Positions 8,449 to 17,146 of a stretch of DNA of 64,000 nucleotides are shown here, piece after piece (positions within the stretch are counted from its first letter, which is position 1; the number at the start of each line of letters is the position of its first letter). Position numbers and translations under genes: made by a program. The notes under the pieces were generated by a model that saw only the letters and a program-made list of their open reading frames with translations, had not been told where the DNA came from and searched no databases. This DNA is from Oceanobacillus jordanicus (lineage in GTDB: Bacteria; Bacillota; Bacilli; Bacillales; Amphibacillaceae). The stretch spans positions 390,681 through 454,680 of the forward strand of contig NZ_JAIFZM010000001.1 of NCBI RefSeq assembly GCF_022095695.1, written 5' to 3'.

Positions 8449-9798
8449 TTAAAAGATTAGATGTGCAATTAAGATAATGACAGGTAAGGTAATGAGTGTA
8501 CGGAGCAAGAAAATTACAACAAGATCCTTGAACGATACAGGAACCTTAGACCCCAATAATAATCCCCCAACCTCTGACATATAGATCAGCTGGGTAACAG
8601 ATAATGCTGCGATAATAAATCGCGTTATTTCTTCCTCAATTCCTGAAGCTAGAATTGCTGGTAAAAACATATCGGCAAAGCCAATTAATATGGTTTCAGA
8701 TGCTGCAGTAGCTGATGGGACTTGCATCCACTCCAATACTGGAATAAAGGGAACACCGAGCCATGAAAAGAGTGGAGTGTTTTCCGCAATAATTAATGCC
8801 GTCAACCCAAAAGCCATTACGACAGGTGCTACACCCATCCACATATCAAGGATATTCTGTAAGCCTTCTTTAATAAATTGGTAGAAGCTTGTTTCCTTTC
8901 TACCTCTATCAATCGCTTTTTTATAACCATAAGTGAAGACATTATAACCTTCTGGTATTTCCTCACTAACTCCGTCCGAGTTAGGATCGATATAACGATC
9001 CGCTTTTCTGGATAGTGGTGGGATACGAGGCATAATAAGTGCTGCTACAAAACCAGCAAATAAAACAGTTAAGTAAAATGGGACGAACATATGTTGAAGT
9101 CCGACTTCGCCAATTATGACAAGAGAGAAGGTAATGGATACAATCGAAAATGTCGTACCAATCACGGCAGCTTCTCGCTTGGTATAATTTCCTTCCTCGT
9201 ACTGTTTACTTGTAAGTAGAATACCAATTGTTCCATCGCCAATCCAAGAAGCGAGGGAATCAATAGAAGCTCTTCCTGGTAACTTGAACAATGGACGCAT
9301 AATCTTGGTCATCATCGTACCGACCAGTTCGAGTAACCCAAAATTCATTAAGAGTGGTAGAAACAATCCAGCAAACAAGAAGACTGCAAAGAGTACATGA
9401 AGCAGGTCATCAAGCAGCATTTTTCCAGTGTCTGCCCCGTGTATAAATGATGGGCCAAGTTCGAAATACACCATCACAGCGAATATAGCCGCTATCACAC
9501 GGGTAATTGTCCAAAATAAACTTACATAAAATAGCTGTTGGAAAAAGGGCGTCTTTTGTAAGGCATCCTTACCGGACATTTTAGCTATTAAGGTAAACAC
9601 TGCGGTTAAGACAATAATAACCATCATTATGGCAGAAAGACGGCCTGCAAGAGCATCCTGCACGATTCCTGCCAACAATGCAATTGGGATGGTCACTCCA
9701 TCATCGGTTTTGAGCGGGAACATGAAGAGAAATACCCCAATTAAAGAGGGAATAATAAACTTAATATGATCACTAATTCTGTAATGATTTTTTTCCAT
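8449..9798 (-). CDS. YjiH family membrane protein (nucleoside-recognition gate domain)
   Basis: This 449-residue integral membrane protein matches the YjiH family, which carries a gate (nucleoside recognition) domain. It has about ten membrane segments. Conserved stretches are SWIGDGTIGILLTSKQYEEG near the middle and WMGVAPVVMAFGLTALIIAENTPLF followed by FADMFLPAILASGIEEEITRF near the C terminus. Function is not established; transport of a small solute is the usual guess. The start follows AGGTGG at 7 bp. It is a single gene, convergent with the acyltransferase and divergent from the UbiB-like kinase. A 14-bp palindrome lies 75 bp upstream. Confidence 0.85.
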   Translation of the reverse strand: MEKNHYRISDHIKFIIPSLIGVFLFMFPLKTDDGVTIPIALLAGIVQDALAGRLSAIMMVIIVLTAVFTLIAKMSGKDALQKTPFFQQLFYVSLFWTITRVIAAIFAVMVYFELGPSFIHGADTGKMLLDDLLHVLFAVFLFAGLFLPLLMNFGLLELVGTMMTKIMRPLFKLPGRASIDSLASWIGDGTIGILLTSKQYEEGNYTKREAAVIGTTFSIVSITFSLVIIGEVGLQHMFVPFYLTVLFAGFVAALIMPRIPPLSRKADRYIDPNSDGVSEEIPEGYNVFTYGYKKAIDRGRKETSFYQFIKEGLQNILDMWMGVAPVVMAFGLTALIIAENTPLFSWLGVPFIPVLEWMQVPSATAASETILIGFADMFLPAILASGIEEEITRFIIAALSVTQLIYMSEVGGLLLGSKVPVSFKDLVVIFLLRTLITLPVIILIAHLIF

Positions 9799-10165
9799 AT
9801 AAATACCACCTAGGTAACATAATTTTTCTGATTTGGTTTCTCCTGTATAGGTCTGTTTGATTTTGCAGGCATATAGTAATTACTATGTTCTTATGCATAC
9901 ATTGAGACTACGAAATATATAACGATCTAGGCGTGAGACCCTTTAAAAAACACACTACCGGAGAAACTCCCTTTTGTATTATAAGCGAGTATATTAGATT
10001 CGACAAATATTTATGCGTTTTTGTGTTTTTTTATAACCTCTCCTTATAGATTTATAGCTACTTAGCAAGAGAGCGTTGCTCCATCTTTTTATACCTTTTT
10101 CTTGGAAAGGTAAAACCTGTTTTATTCAAGGATAAAGTAGGGTATTGATAACAGAGGTGTTTACG
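9799..10165. other. Divergent intergenic region with palindrome
   Basis: Between two divergent genes. It holds a perfect palindrome ATAGTAATTACTAT at 9873–9886, a possible operator sharing the core GTAATTAC with the tcyP leader palindrome. The rest is AT-rich with several promoter-like words, none clearly better than the others. I see no gene or RNA in it. Confidence 0.5.
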
Positions 10166-11809
10166 TTGCGAAACAAAAGAAATTACAATCTTATTTATCG
10201 TTGCAGCATTTTGGTTTGGATGGCCTGCAAGTTTCTTGTGCAAATATACTCCTTCCATTTTATACATAGTATCTGGGATGAGCGGACAAGGCAGAAATGG
10301 GACAGGTTGTTAATGAAACAAGCTAGAGAGTATCGGAAACGGGCTGTTCAGCTAGGTGGTGTTCTTATAAAGGTCGGACAGTTTCTTAGTACGAGGACCG
10401 ATTTTATGCCACAAGTTTTTATTAATGAATTAAGTGGTCTTGTCGATAAAGTGCCACCCATGCCCTATTCGTATGCAAAAAGCTTACTTGAGGATGAATG
10501 GGGTACGGAAGTTGATCAAGTGGTTGACCATATTGATGAAGATTCGATCGCCTCTGCCTCTATTGGAGAAGTTTACGCTGCGACATTAAAAGAAAATGGG
10601 GAGAAGGTAGCCATTAAGGTGCAGCGCTATCAGATAGAGAAAATCTTTCACATGGATTTTATCGCACTTCGCATCGTCTTTTGGATCCTCTCTGTATTCA
10701 CTTCGTTTGGAAGAAAAGCTGATCTCAAATCGTTGTATACAGAGTTAATTACGGTCATGGATAAAGAACTTAATTTTCATCAAGAGCTAGATAATGCACT
10801 GTACTTCCAAGACCGATTTAAAGAAAATCCGCACATTCATATTCCAGATTATTATCGGCATCTATGTACAGAAAAGGTTCTTGTTATGGAATGGGTGGAT
10901 GGTGCAAAGGTAACTGATATTGCCTTTATGAATCGAAATCACATTTCGGTTGAGCAGACAGCTAAGCGGTTATTCGAATTTTATGCTGATCAGATTCTTA
11001 ACGAAGGTAGCTTTCATGCTGATCCACATGGCGGAAATATACTCTTACAGAAGGATGGCACCCTGTGTATTATCGACTTTGGTATGATCGGATCAGTGAG
11101 CAACCAAGATATCCATTATTTTAAGCAAATTATCCAAAATGTAATAATGGATGACTATGATCGGGTGATTGACGTCCTTGATGATATGAAGTTTATTTTG
11201 CCTAATGCAAACCGAGCAAAGCTCAAACAAATGATTAAGCACACGGTAGAGATGTATCAAAATGGATCATTTAAAACGCTGGATGCACATACAATGGAAC
11301 AGCTGAAAGAGGACATTCGTATCTTTATAAAGGATCAACCAATTCAGCTATCTGCAGAATATGCTTACCTGGGTAGAGCAATGTCTATCGTCCTTGGGAT
11401 TTTACTGGCAATCTATCCGGATGTCGAGTTGGATAAGTGGGTAAAGCGAAAAGTCAAAAAATGGTTTGGTGGCAGGCGGCTTATTGAGTCGATTTACAAA
11501 CAGTACGCAAAGGATACAATTCAGCCGGTTTTTTCTTTTCCTAGAGCGATGTTAAATTGGCTGGAAAATGGGGAAAAGGATAGGCAATGGGACAAGAAGA
11601 AGCAGCAAATGAAGCTAAAGCATCATTTTCTTCTTGTGCTGGAGATCATGTTATTCTCTTTAGGAGTATTTAGTGGGAGTGTTAGCCTGCTTGGTTCAAA
11701 TCTTGGCTCAACAGCTAGCATATTCCTCATGTGGGGTTCTATTGTCTGCTTCGCAGGTTTAGGGCTTAGTATGATACGCCATTACCGATTTCTACGGTCG
11801 GAACAGTGA
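10166..11809 (+). CDS. ABC1/UbiB (AarF) family atypical kinase
   Basis: This roughly 547-residue protein is an ABC1/ADCK/UbiB-type kinase-like protein, a family linked to isoprenoid quinone and membrane lipid metabolism in bacteria. Family marks are the KxGQ motif in GGVLIKVGQFLSTRTDFMP, the alanine-rich nucleotide loop ASASIGEVYAA with the lysine in VAIKVQR, the catalytic region HADPHGGNILL, and the metal-binding IIDFGMIG. Two hydrophobic segments at the C terminus should anchor it in the membrane. I prefer the TTG start at 10166, six bases after AGAGGTG; a TTG at 10145 lacks a site. The small downstream gene overlaps the ribosome-binding region and is likely co-translated. Confidence 0.9.
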   Translation: MRNKRNYNLIYRCSILVWMACKFLVQIYSFHFIHSIWDERTRQKWDRLLMKQAREYRKRAVQLGGVLIKVGQFLSTRTDFMPQVFINELSGLVDKVPPMPYSYAKSLLEDEWGTEVDQVVDHIDEDSIASASIGEVYAATLKENGEKVAIKVQRYQIEKIFHMDFIALRIVFWILSVFTSFGRKADLKSLYTELITVMDKELNFHQELDNALYFQDRFKENPHIHIPDYYRHLCTEKVLVMEWVDGAKVTDIAFMNRNHISVEQTAKRLFEFYADQILNEGSFHADPHGGNILLQKDGTLCIIDFGMIGSVSNQDIHYFKQIIQNVIMDDYDRVIDVLDDMKFILPNANRAKLKQMIKHTVEMYQNGSFKTLDAHTMEQLKEDIRIFIKDQPIQLSAEYAYLGRAMSIVLGILLAIYPDVELDKWVKRKVKKWFGGRRLIESIYKQYAKDTIQPVFSFPRAMLNWLENGEKDRQWDKKKQQMKLKHHFLLVLEIMLFSLGVFSGSVSLLGSNLGSTASIFLMWGSIVCFAGLGLSMIRHYRFLRSEQ

Positions 11810-11823
11810 GGGGGGTGTTTCAA

Positions 11824-12132
11824 GTGAATGAAGTATTAAAAAAAGGATTTTTACTAGGTATAGGAGCAGCTGTCACAAGCAAAGAAAAGCTTGACCAGAG
11901 GTTCAAAGCGCTAGTTGATAAGAATGAACTTTCCCAAGATGAGGCAAGATCTGTCATGCAAACATACATGGACAAGGGAGAAATGAAAAAGGACGAGTGG
12001 AGCGCAAAGCAATATGAACAAACGCAAAAAATGGCGAAAGACCTTGGTTTGGCAACAAAAGAAGATATCAATGAACTTCGCGCAAGAATCACAGAACTAG
12101 AAACAAAGCTTGGGCAGAATAGCGAACTTTAA
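11824..12132 (+). CDS. Small phasin-like coiled-coil protein
   Basis: This 102-residue protein resembles the small phasin-family proteins often found next to UbiB-like kinases. It has a short hydrophobic start (VLKKGFLLGIGAAVTSKEK), a charged helical middle (KNELSQDEARSVMQTYMDKG), and a C-terminal heptad stretch INELRARITELETKLG that should form a coiled coil. I chose the GTG at 11824, 8 bp after a GGGGGG-rich site formed partly by the end of the upstream gene. Its pairing with the UbiB-like gene suggests a joint role at the membrane. The exact function is unknown. Confidence 0.75.
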   Translation: MNEVLKKGFLLGIGAAVTSKEKLDQRFKALVDKNELSQDEARSVMQTYMDKGEMKKDEWSAKQYEQTQKMAKDLGLATKEDINELRARITELETKLGQNSEL

Positions 12133-12156
12133 TAGAAGAACAATCTCAATATAGTT

Positions 12157-12199
12157 AAAGGTCGAACGATTACTCAATAGAGTACGTTCGACCTTTTTT
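12157..12199 (+). terminator. Terminator of the UbiB/phasin operon
   Basis: AAAGGTCGAACG pairs with CGTTCGACC, with an inner TACTC/GAGTA stem, followed by six T. Confidence 0.9.
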
Positions 12200-12409
12200 G
12201 CATTGGAGCAAACGTTATTGGGTGCAGGATAAGAATGGTCACAAACCTTCTAGCCTCTCTATTCTTCTCTGGTGTGTTTAAGGGAATGTCATATAGGGAA
12301 ATGGTTAGCGTTTATGCAAGTGTGATCTGACATCGTTTTTTGACAAAAACGATCGCGTCCAGCACCTAGCGCTTTGATCTGTTCCAACTACCAAAAAAGG
12401 ATGATAGGT

Positions 12410-13096
12410 ATGAAAAGACTTCTGGTAATGCCCTTCTTACTCCTATTAACGGGCTGTAATATAAAGGTATTAGATTCGCGAAGTGACACTGCGAATGATC
12501 AAGCTTTTTTAATTATATACAGTTTTTCCTTAATGTTGATAGTCGTATTGGTTGTTTCCATTCTTTTTATACGATTTGTTTTTAAATATCGGTATACGGA
12601 GGAAAGAAAAGATAATATTCCACCTGATGTAAAAGGGAATAAGTGGCTGGAGACTGCTTGGGTAATCGGCCCACTCCTCTTGCTTGCGATATTAGCTGTT
12701 CCCACTATTATGATGACATATGACCAGTCACCTGTGCTATCTACTGAATCCGAACAGGAGGGAACTTCGGTGCAAGTGACCGCAGAACAATTTAACTGGA
12801 CGTTTGAGCACGCAAACGGGAAAACCGAACAAAATCGTTTGGTAATACCGGAAGGGGGAACAATCCTCCTCCATCTTAAATCAGAGGATGTCATTCATTC
12901 TTTCTGGGTTCCAAGACTTGGTGGTAAGGTGGATGTCATGCCTGATAGAGAATTAGTATATGAAATTAAGAATCCGCAAATTGGTACATACGAGGGAAAA
13001 TGTGCGGAGTATTGTGGGCTGGGCCATACAAATATGAAGTTTGAGGCTGAAGTTGTTTCAGCAGACGAGTATGCCAGCTATTTAAATGAAAAGTAA
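12410..13096 (+). CDS. coxB: Cytochrome c oxidase subunit II (CuA site present)
   Basis: This 228-residue lipoprotein is subunit II of a heme-copper oxidase. The signal sequence KRLLVMPFLLLLTGC ends in a lipobox, and two membrane helices follow. The periplasm-facing domain keeps all CuA ligands: the histidine in VIHSFWVPRLGGK and the CAEYCGLGHTNMKF cluster. Quinol oxidases such as QoxA lack these residues, so it should take electrons from cytochrome c. There is no fused cytochrome c domain, unlike B. subtilis CtaC. I chose the ATG at 12410, nine bases after AAAAAAGG. It is the first gene of a three-gene operon. Confidence 0.88.
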   Translation: MKRLLVMPFLLLLTGCNIKVLDSRSDTANDQAFLIIYSFSLMLIVVLVVSILFIRFVFKYRYTEERKDNIPPDVKGNKWLETAWVIGPLLLLAILAVPTIMMTYDQSPVLSTESEQEGTSVQVTAEQFNWTFEHANGKTEQNRLVIPEGGTILLHLKSEDVIHSFWVPRLGGKVDVMPDRELVYEIKNPQIGTYEGKCAEYCGLGHTNMKFEAEVVSADEYASYLNEK

Positions 13097-13119
13097 ACTG
13101 TCATGCAGGAGTGGTATAA

Positions 13120-15030
13120 ATGAAATTTACTTTATTTGGAGTTAATATCATGTTGCCTTCTGATGTTCTTGCAGCATGGGTTTTCACCCTCCTATTAGGC
13201 GCTGTTGTGGTATTTCTTGTCTTGAAGAAGAAACGTTTAGGGCTTATATGGGAGTATATGGTGACGACCAATCATCGGAAAATTGGTATCCTCTATATAT
13301 TATTTGGTATTATTTATTTTTTTCGAGCTGGGTTGGATGCATTATTTATCCGCACACAGCTAGCTTTTCCCAATAATGATTTTTGGGTGTTTCAAGGTGA
13401 AAAGTACAATGAGGTTTTTACAACACACGGTACAATGATGATTTTCTTTGTAGCGATGCCTCTTCTTTTAGGCCTAATGAATACGGTCGTACCGTTGCAA
13501 ATTGGGGCAAGGGATCTTGCTTTTCCATTCTTAAATGCAGTAGGATTCTGGCTGTTTTTTTTCGGATCTATATTCTTTAATATTTCCTTCTTCCTTAATA
13601 TGACACCAGAGATTGGCTGGACAGGCTATGCACCGTTATCAACAGAGCAATTCACACCCGGTGCGGGCAGTGATTTTTACATATTTGGTTTACAGATTTC
13701 TGGGTTGGGAACGATTTTTACGGCTCTAAATTTAATTGTAACCATTGTGCGCCATCGTGCCCCGGGAATGAAAATGACTAGAATGCCATTGTTTGCCTGG
13801 ACATCCTTAATTACTTCATTTTTAATCCTAATCGCTTTCACTGTACTTGCCATTGCCCTTTATCTATTAATGTTTGACCGGCTATTTGGCGCAGGCTTTT
13901 TCTCAGGGACAGAGGGAAACCCGATTTATTGGCAGCATCTGTTCTGGATATTTGGTCATCCGGAAGTCTATATTCTCGCTCTTCCGGCATTTGGTATCTT
14001 TTCTGATGTTATTTCGACCTTCTCAAGGAAAAGGGTTTTCGGTTACCCAATTATGGTGCTGTCTGTGGCATTGATCGGCTTTTTAGGGTTTATGGTGTGG
14101 GCACACCATATGTTTACAGTCGGTCTCGGCCCAATGGCAAATACATTCTTTGCGATAACGACTATGTTAATTGCTGTACCAACTGGAATTAAAGTGTTCA
14201 ACTGGCTATTTACCATGCGACTTGGCGTTATTCGCTTTACGACGCCGATGCTTTTTTCACTAGGCTTTATTCCATCCTTTGTTATGGGTGGCGTAACAGG
14301 AGTGATGCTTTCCGTATCTGCAGCAGACTTTCAATTCCATGATACGCATTTTGTAGTAGCACATTTCCATTACGTCATTATCGCCTCTACCATTTTGGGG
14401 ATATTTGCTGGGTTGTATTACTGGTATCCAAAAATCACTGGGTATGTCTTGGATGAAAAGCTAGGTAGGTGGCATTTTTGGACCTTCTTAATTGGCTTTC
14501 ATTTAACCTTCTTCCCTATGCATATCACTGGTTTGGAGGGGATGCCACGACGAGTTTACACCTATGATGATTCAGGCGGATTAGCAGAGCTTAATTTTAT
14601 GAGTACAATCGGAGCATTTTTGATGGGGGTTAGCATGTTATTTGCTATTTGGAATGTGTATAAGACATATAAAGAAGGCAGAAAGGTTGGAAATGACCCA
14701 TGGGATGGTCGAACACTGGAATGGAGTGTAGCTTCCCCAGCACCTGAGCATACGTTTGATCCCATGCCTGTTGTTGAAGGAATCGATTCATTTTGGTTTG
14801 CAAAGTCGGCTGGGAAGAAGATGCCTGTAACGGATCAAGTGCGAGCAACACCTCTTGAAGTGCAATCTATTTTACCTTTTCTTATCGGATCGACACTTTT
14901 CTTTCTGTCACTGGGTCTTACCTTTTCTTGGTATTGGCTGTCTATTTTATCTGCCTTCATTTTATTTACACTGCTTGTAGTACGTTCATTAAAGGATGAA
15001 CGTGAAGACCATTATGGAAGGAGGAAATAG
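13120..15030 (+). CDS. coxA: Cytochrome c oxidase subunit I (heme-copper, aa3-type)
   Basis: This 636-residue protein is the catalytic subunit of a type A heme-copper oxidase, reducing oxygen to water and pumping protons. Ligands are visible: the heme-a histidine in THGTMMIFF, the CuB histidine and cross-linked tyrosine in FGHPEVYILALP, the CuB pair in WAHHMFTVG, and the heme histidines in DTHFVVAHFHYV. The glutamate in GHPEVY marks subtype A1. An extra N-terminal helix precedes the core, and a C-terminal extension may carry two more helices. It lies 23 bp after subunit II and 1 bp before subunit III. No heme A or heme O synthase gene is nearby. Confidence 0.93.
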   Translation: MKFTLFGVNIMLPSDVLAAWVFTLLLGAVVVFLVLKKKRLGLIWEYMVTTNHRKIGILYILFGIIYFFRAGLDALFIRTQLAFPNNDFWVFQGEKYNEVFTTHGTMMIFFVAMPLLLGLMNTVVPLQIGARDLAFPFLNAVGFWLFFFGSIFFNISFFLNMTPEIGWTGYAPLSTEQFTPGAGSDFYIFGLQISGLGTIFTALNLIVTIVRHRAPGMKMTRMPLFAWTSLITSFLILIAFTVLAIALYLLMFDRLFGAGFFSGTEGNPIYWQHLFWIFGHPEVYILALPAFGIFSDVISTFSRKRVFGYPIMVLSVALIGFLGFMVWAHHMFTVGLGPMANTFFAITTMLIAVPTGIKVFNWLFTMRLGVIRFTTPMLFSLGFIPSFVMGGVTGVMLSVSAADFQFHDTHFVVAHFHYVIIASTILGIFAGLYYWYPKITGYVLDEKLGRWHFWTFLIGFHLTFFPMHITGLEGMPRRVYTYDDSGGLAELNFMSTIGAFLMGVSMLFAIWNVYKTYKEGRKVGNDPWDGRTLEWSVASPAPEHTFDPMPVVEGIDSFWFAKSAGKKMPVTDQVRATPLEVQSILPFLIGSTLFFLSLGLTFSWYWLSILSAFILFTLLVVRSLKDEREDHYGRRK

Positions 15031-15031
15031 G

Positions 15032-15604
15032 ATGAATCGTGCTGAACAAGCTTTATTTAACGATAAAAAAATGGGGTTCTTTATTTATCTGGGTGTGGAG
15101 GCAATTATGTTTGCCGTACTTTTTGCGACATATTTAATCTTCACTCCTGCTTCAAATGGTCCCCAACCATCTGAAATCTTTGAAGCTAAAACTGTCATTC
15201 TTTCCTCCTTTTTTCTTTTATCTAGCAGTGGTACTTTATGGTTAGGGGAGCGGGCTTTAAAGAGTGAAAAGCAAAATATTTTTTTAACAGGTTTAGGAAT
15301 AACGATGTTATTTGCCATTATTTTTCTAGGCTTTGAAGTATATGAGTTTGCAAGCTTTGTAAGAGAGGGACACGGAATGGGGGTAAATGTGTTCATGTCC
15401 TCTTATTATGTGCTAGTTGGTCTCCATGCAGCCCATGTGGCGTTTGGAATTGGCTGGATGGCTGTTCTGTTTGTTCAATATTTTCGACAAATACCACTAA
15501 CACTTTTCACGGAAAAGCTAAGCATTTTCTCTTATTATTGGCATTTCGTTGATGTTGTCTGGGTGTTTATCATTGGAATTGTTTACTTACCATACTTATT
15601 ATAG
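15032..15604 (+). CDS. coxC: Cytochrome c oxidase subunit III
   Basis: This 190-residue membrane protein has five hydrophobic helices and the family stretches FIYLGVEAIMFAVLFATYL, SSYYVLVGLHAAHVAFG and YYWHFVDVVWVFI. It supports the catalytic subunit of the oxidase. The ATG at 15032 follows AAGGAGGAAA; an in-frame upstream ATG at 14996 lies inside subunit I and lacks a site. The operon ends here, with no subunit IV gene. Either that subunit is missing or it is encoded elsewhere. Confidence 0.92.
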   Translation: MNRAEQALFNDKKMGFFIYLGVEAIMFAVLFATYLIFTPASNGPQPSEIFEAKTVILSSFFLLSSSGTLWLGERALKSEKQNIFLTGLGITMLFAIIFLGFEVYEFASFVREGHGMGVNVFMSSYYVLVGLHAAHVAFGIGWMAVLFVQYFRQIPLTLFTEKLSIFSYYWHFVDVVWVFIIGIVYLPYLL

Positions 15605-15806
15605 TCGGATAGTTTGTTACTAGCATATGATGCCAAAAACTGCATCTCGATAAAAGATTGTCACAATGAAACGAAAATAAAATGTCAAAACCAGTAGTTA
15701 TCTGTAAATTCAGCAAATTAGTAATTTACTTGTTGCCAATACGAGGAAATCGCGATACAATAGCTTCAAGATTAAAAGTGTCATCGCTTGGGGGGAACGT
15801 AGCGAA

Positions 15807-15941
15807 ATGGAGAGCTTTTTGCAAATATGTGAAGATACCACAAACAGTTTGGGCAGACAGCTTGAGGCTAAAGAAGAGCAGTTTTTGCAATGGGTGTATG
15901 ATCGCTATGCGGCAGAACAAAAAGAAATTATAAATAATTAA
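15807..15941 (+). CDS. Possible 44-residue small protein
   Basis: A 44-codon frame starts at ATG 15807, eleven bases after GGGGGG, and stops just before a terminator at 15957. The peptide (MESFLQICEDTTNSLGRQLE…FLQWVYDRYAAEQKEIINN) is acidic and looks like one or two amphipathic helices. I do not recognise the family. The ribosome-binding site, composition and well-placed terminator support a real gene, but its length leaves doubt. The 200 bp before it back to coxC hold nothing else I can support. Confidence 0.5.
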   Translation: MESFLQICEDTTNSLGRQLEAKEEQFLQWVYDRYAAEQKEIINN

Positions 15942-15956
15942 TATTTTTTACATGGG

Positions 15957-15979
15957 ACCTTGGTAATCCAAGGTTTTTT
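15957..15979 (+). terminator. Terminator after the 44-residue frame
   Basis: ACCTTGG-TAAT-CCAAGGT followed by a T run. It lies 16 bp after the small frame's stop codon. Confidence 0.85.
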
Positions 15980-16095
15980 AGTTTGGGAAAATACCCTCGA
16001 CCGCTTGATATATAGACTAGCTTCGCTTTAGTTCTCTCAATGAGTAAGCTCGTGTTATAATATGCACGAATGAACCTAATGAAGGAGCGATGGTG

Positions 16096-16395
16096 ATGGC
16101 GGTTGCAAATGAAACCATCATACAAAAGATGATGAAGGAATTACAGCAGGCGAAAGCAAATAAATATGATGATCGCATCGTGCAACAGCATGTACGAAGT
16201 GTAAGATTATTATGCGATTTATTCCTTGAAGATGAGCAGACAACGCAGTCTGAAACAACAACAAAGATAGATGATATTTCAACTGAGGAACTAAAGGCAA
16301 TGATGGGGAAAGATGCCACAGGGAAACAATCGAACAAGCAACATAATTTTCTTGACGATGATGAAGGGAACGGGGATTCCATCTTTGACTTTTAA
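16096..16395 (+). CDS. ywdI: YwdI family protein (DUF5327)
   Basis: This 99-residue soluble protein matches the YwdI family by its start (ANETIIQKMMKELQQAKA), the middle block QQHVRSVRLLCDLFL, and the acidic tail DDDEGNGDSIFDF. Function is unknown. It is followed 18 bp later by ywdK, as in B. subtilis. The ATG at 16096 is eight bases from GAAGGAG; the ATG six bases earlier is too close to that site. Confidence 0.85.
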   Translation: MAVANETIIQKMMKELQQAKANKYDDRIVQQHVRSVRLLCDLFLEDEQTTQSETTTKIDDISTEELKAMMGKDATGKQSNKQHNFLDDDEGNGDSIFDF

Positions 16396-16413
16396 TAGAG
16401 AGGGGCTACAATA

Positions 16414-16782
16414 ATGAAGTTATTTTTACTACTAGGTGTAATTAATGGGTTTTTAGCAGTCGCGCTTGGTGCTTTTGGAGCACATGGGCTTGAAGGAAGA
16501 ATATCAGAGAAGGCCATAGCAACATGGGAAAAAGCAGTCACCTATCAAATGTTTCATACGATGGCATTGCTTGTAACGGGTTTGCTGATGGCTAAGTTCA
16601 CAAGTGGTAGTCTTGTATGGGCAGGTTCCATGTTTTTTGCAGGAATTATTTTATTCTCTGGTAGTCTTTATATTTATTCCGTTACATCTATTAAGACGTT
16701 TGCCATGATTACGCCAATTGGTGGCGTGGCGTTTTTGATTGGCTGGGTGCTTATCGGTACAGCCGTTGCAAAATATTTATAG
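16414..16782 (+). CDS. ywdK: YwdK family membrane protein (DUF423)
   Basis: This 122-residue protein has four membrane helices and the DUF423 signature LGAFGAHGLEGRISEKAIATWEKAV cut across two helices, with YQMFHTMALL after it. The family is widespread but its function is not known. It follows ywdI in an apparent operon and has a GAGAGGGG site. Its last six bases overlap the end of a convergent gene. Confidence 0.92.
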   Translation: MKLFLLLGVINGFLAVALGAFGAHGLEGRISEKAIATWEKAVTYQMFHTMALLVTGLLMAKFTSGSLVWAGSMFFAGIILFSGSLYIYSVTSIKTFAMITPIGGVAFLIGWVLIGTAVAKYL

Positions 16783-17028
16783 TTGAAAAAGCAGGTAGGT
16801 TGCAATAAGAAATATAAGGAAAGCGCGCAATGCATGCTTGGCCCCTTGAGCAGTTTGGTGAGATTGCCATTCAAGGAGTGCGGAACAACTAAAGCTAATA
16901 GTAACTAGGTACAGACTTGCTATTGTGAGAAATAGATAACCTTGAATAATGGAAATAAGACCGATGACCAGCGCAAGCGCAATGGTTAGCAGTTCGATGC
17001 GGATAATTTTTTCTAGCGGATGCCGCAT
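16777..17028 (-). CDS. Small membrane protein of unknown function
   Basis: This 83-residue protein has a basic N terminus (RHPLEKIIRIE), two adjoining hydrophobic segments (LLTIALALVIGLISIIQGYLF then LTIASLYLVTISFSCSALL) and a third at the C terminus (LRAFLIFLIATYLLFQL). GGGGTG lies five bases before the ATG. It overlaps the ywdK stop by six bases in the convergent direction. I do not recognise it; its place between ywdK and gerQ and the good ribosome-binding site argue that it is real. Confidence 0.7.
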   Translation of the reverse strand: MRHPLEKIIRIELLTIALALVIGLISIIQGYLFLTIASLYLVTISFSCSALLEWQSHQTAQGAKHALRAFLIFLIATYLLFQL

Positions 17029-17066
17029 ATGATCACCCCTTTGCTTGGCAGTTGAATAATATTAGG

Positions 17067-17109
17067 AAAAAGGATGACCCAGGGATGCAGCTTCCCGGTC
17101 ATCCTTTTT
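17067..17109. terminator. Terminator at the gerQ 3' end
   Basis: AAAAAGGATGACC and GGTCATCCTTTTT form a perfect 13-bp stem. It ends gerQ (minus strand) and could act in both directions. Confidence 0.88.
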
Positions 17110-17146
17110 ATTAAATGTCGAAATCGCAGTCCAAATTATCAATCTG

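Noticed and set aside
12309..12325. Possible CcpA cre-like site before the oxidase operon
   Set aside because: TGGTTAGCGTTTAT has the central CG but too many mismatches in the left half-site to support a call.
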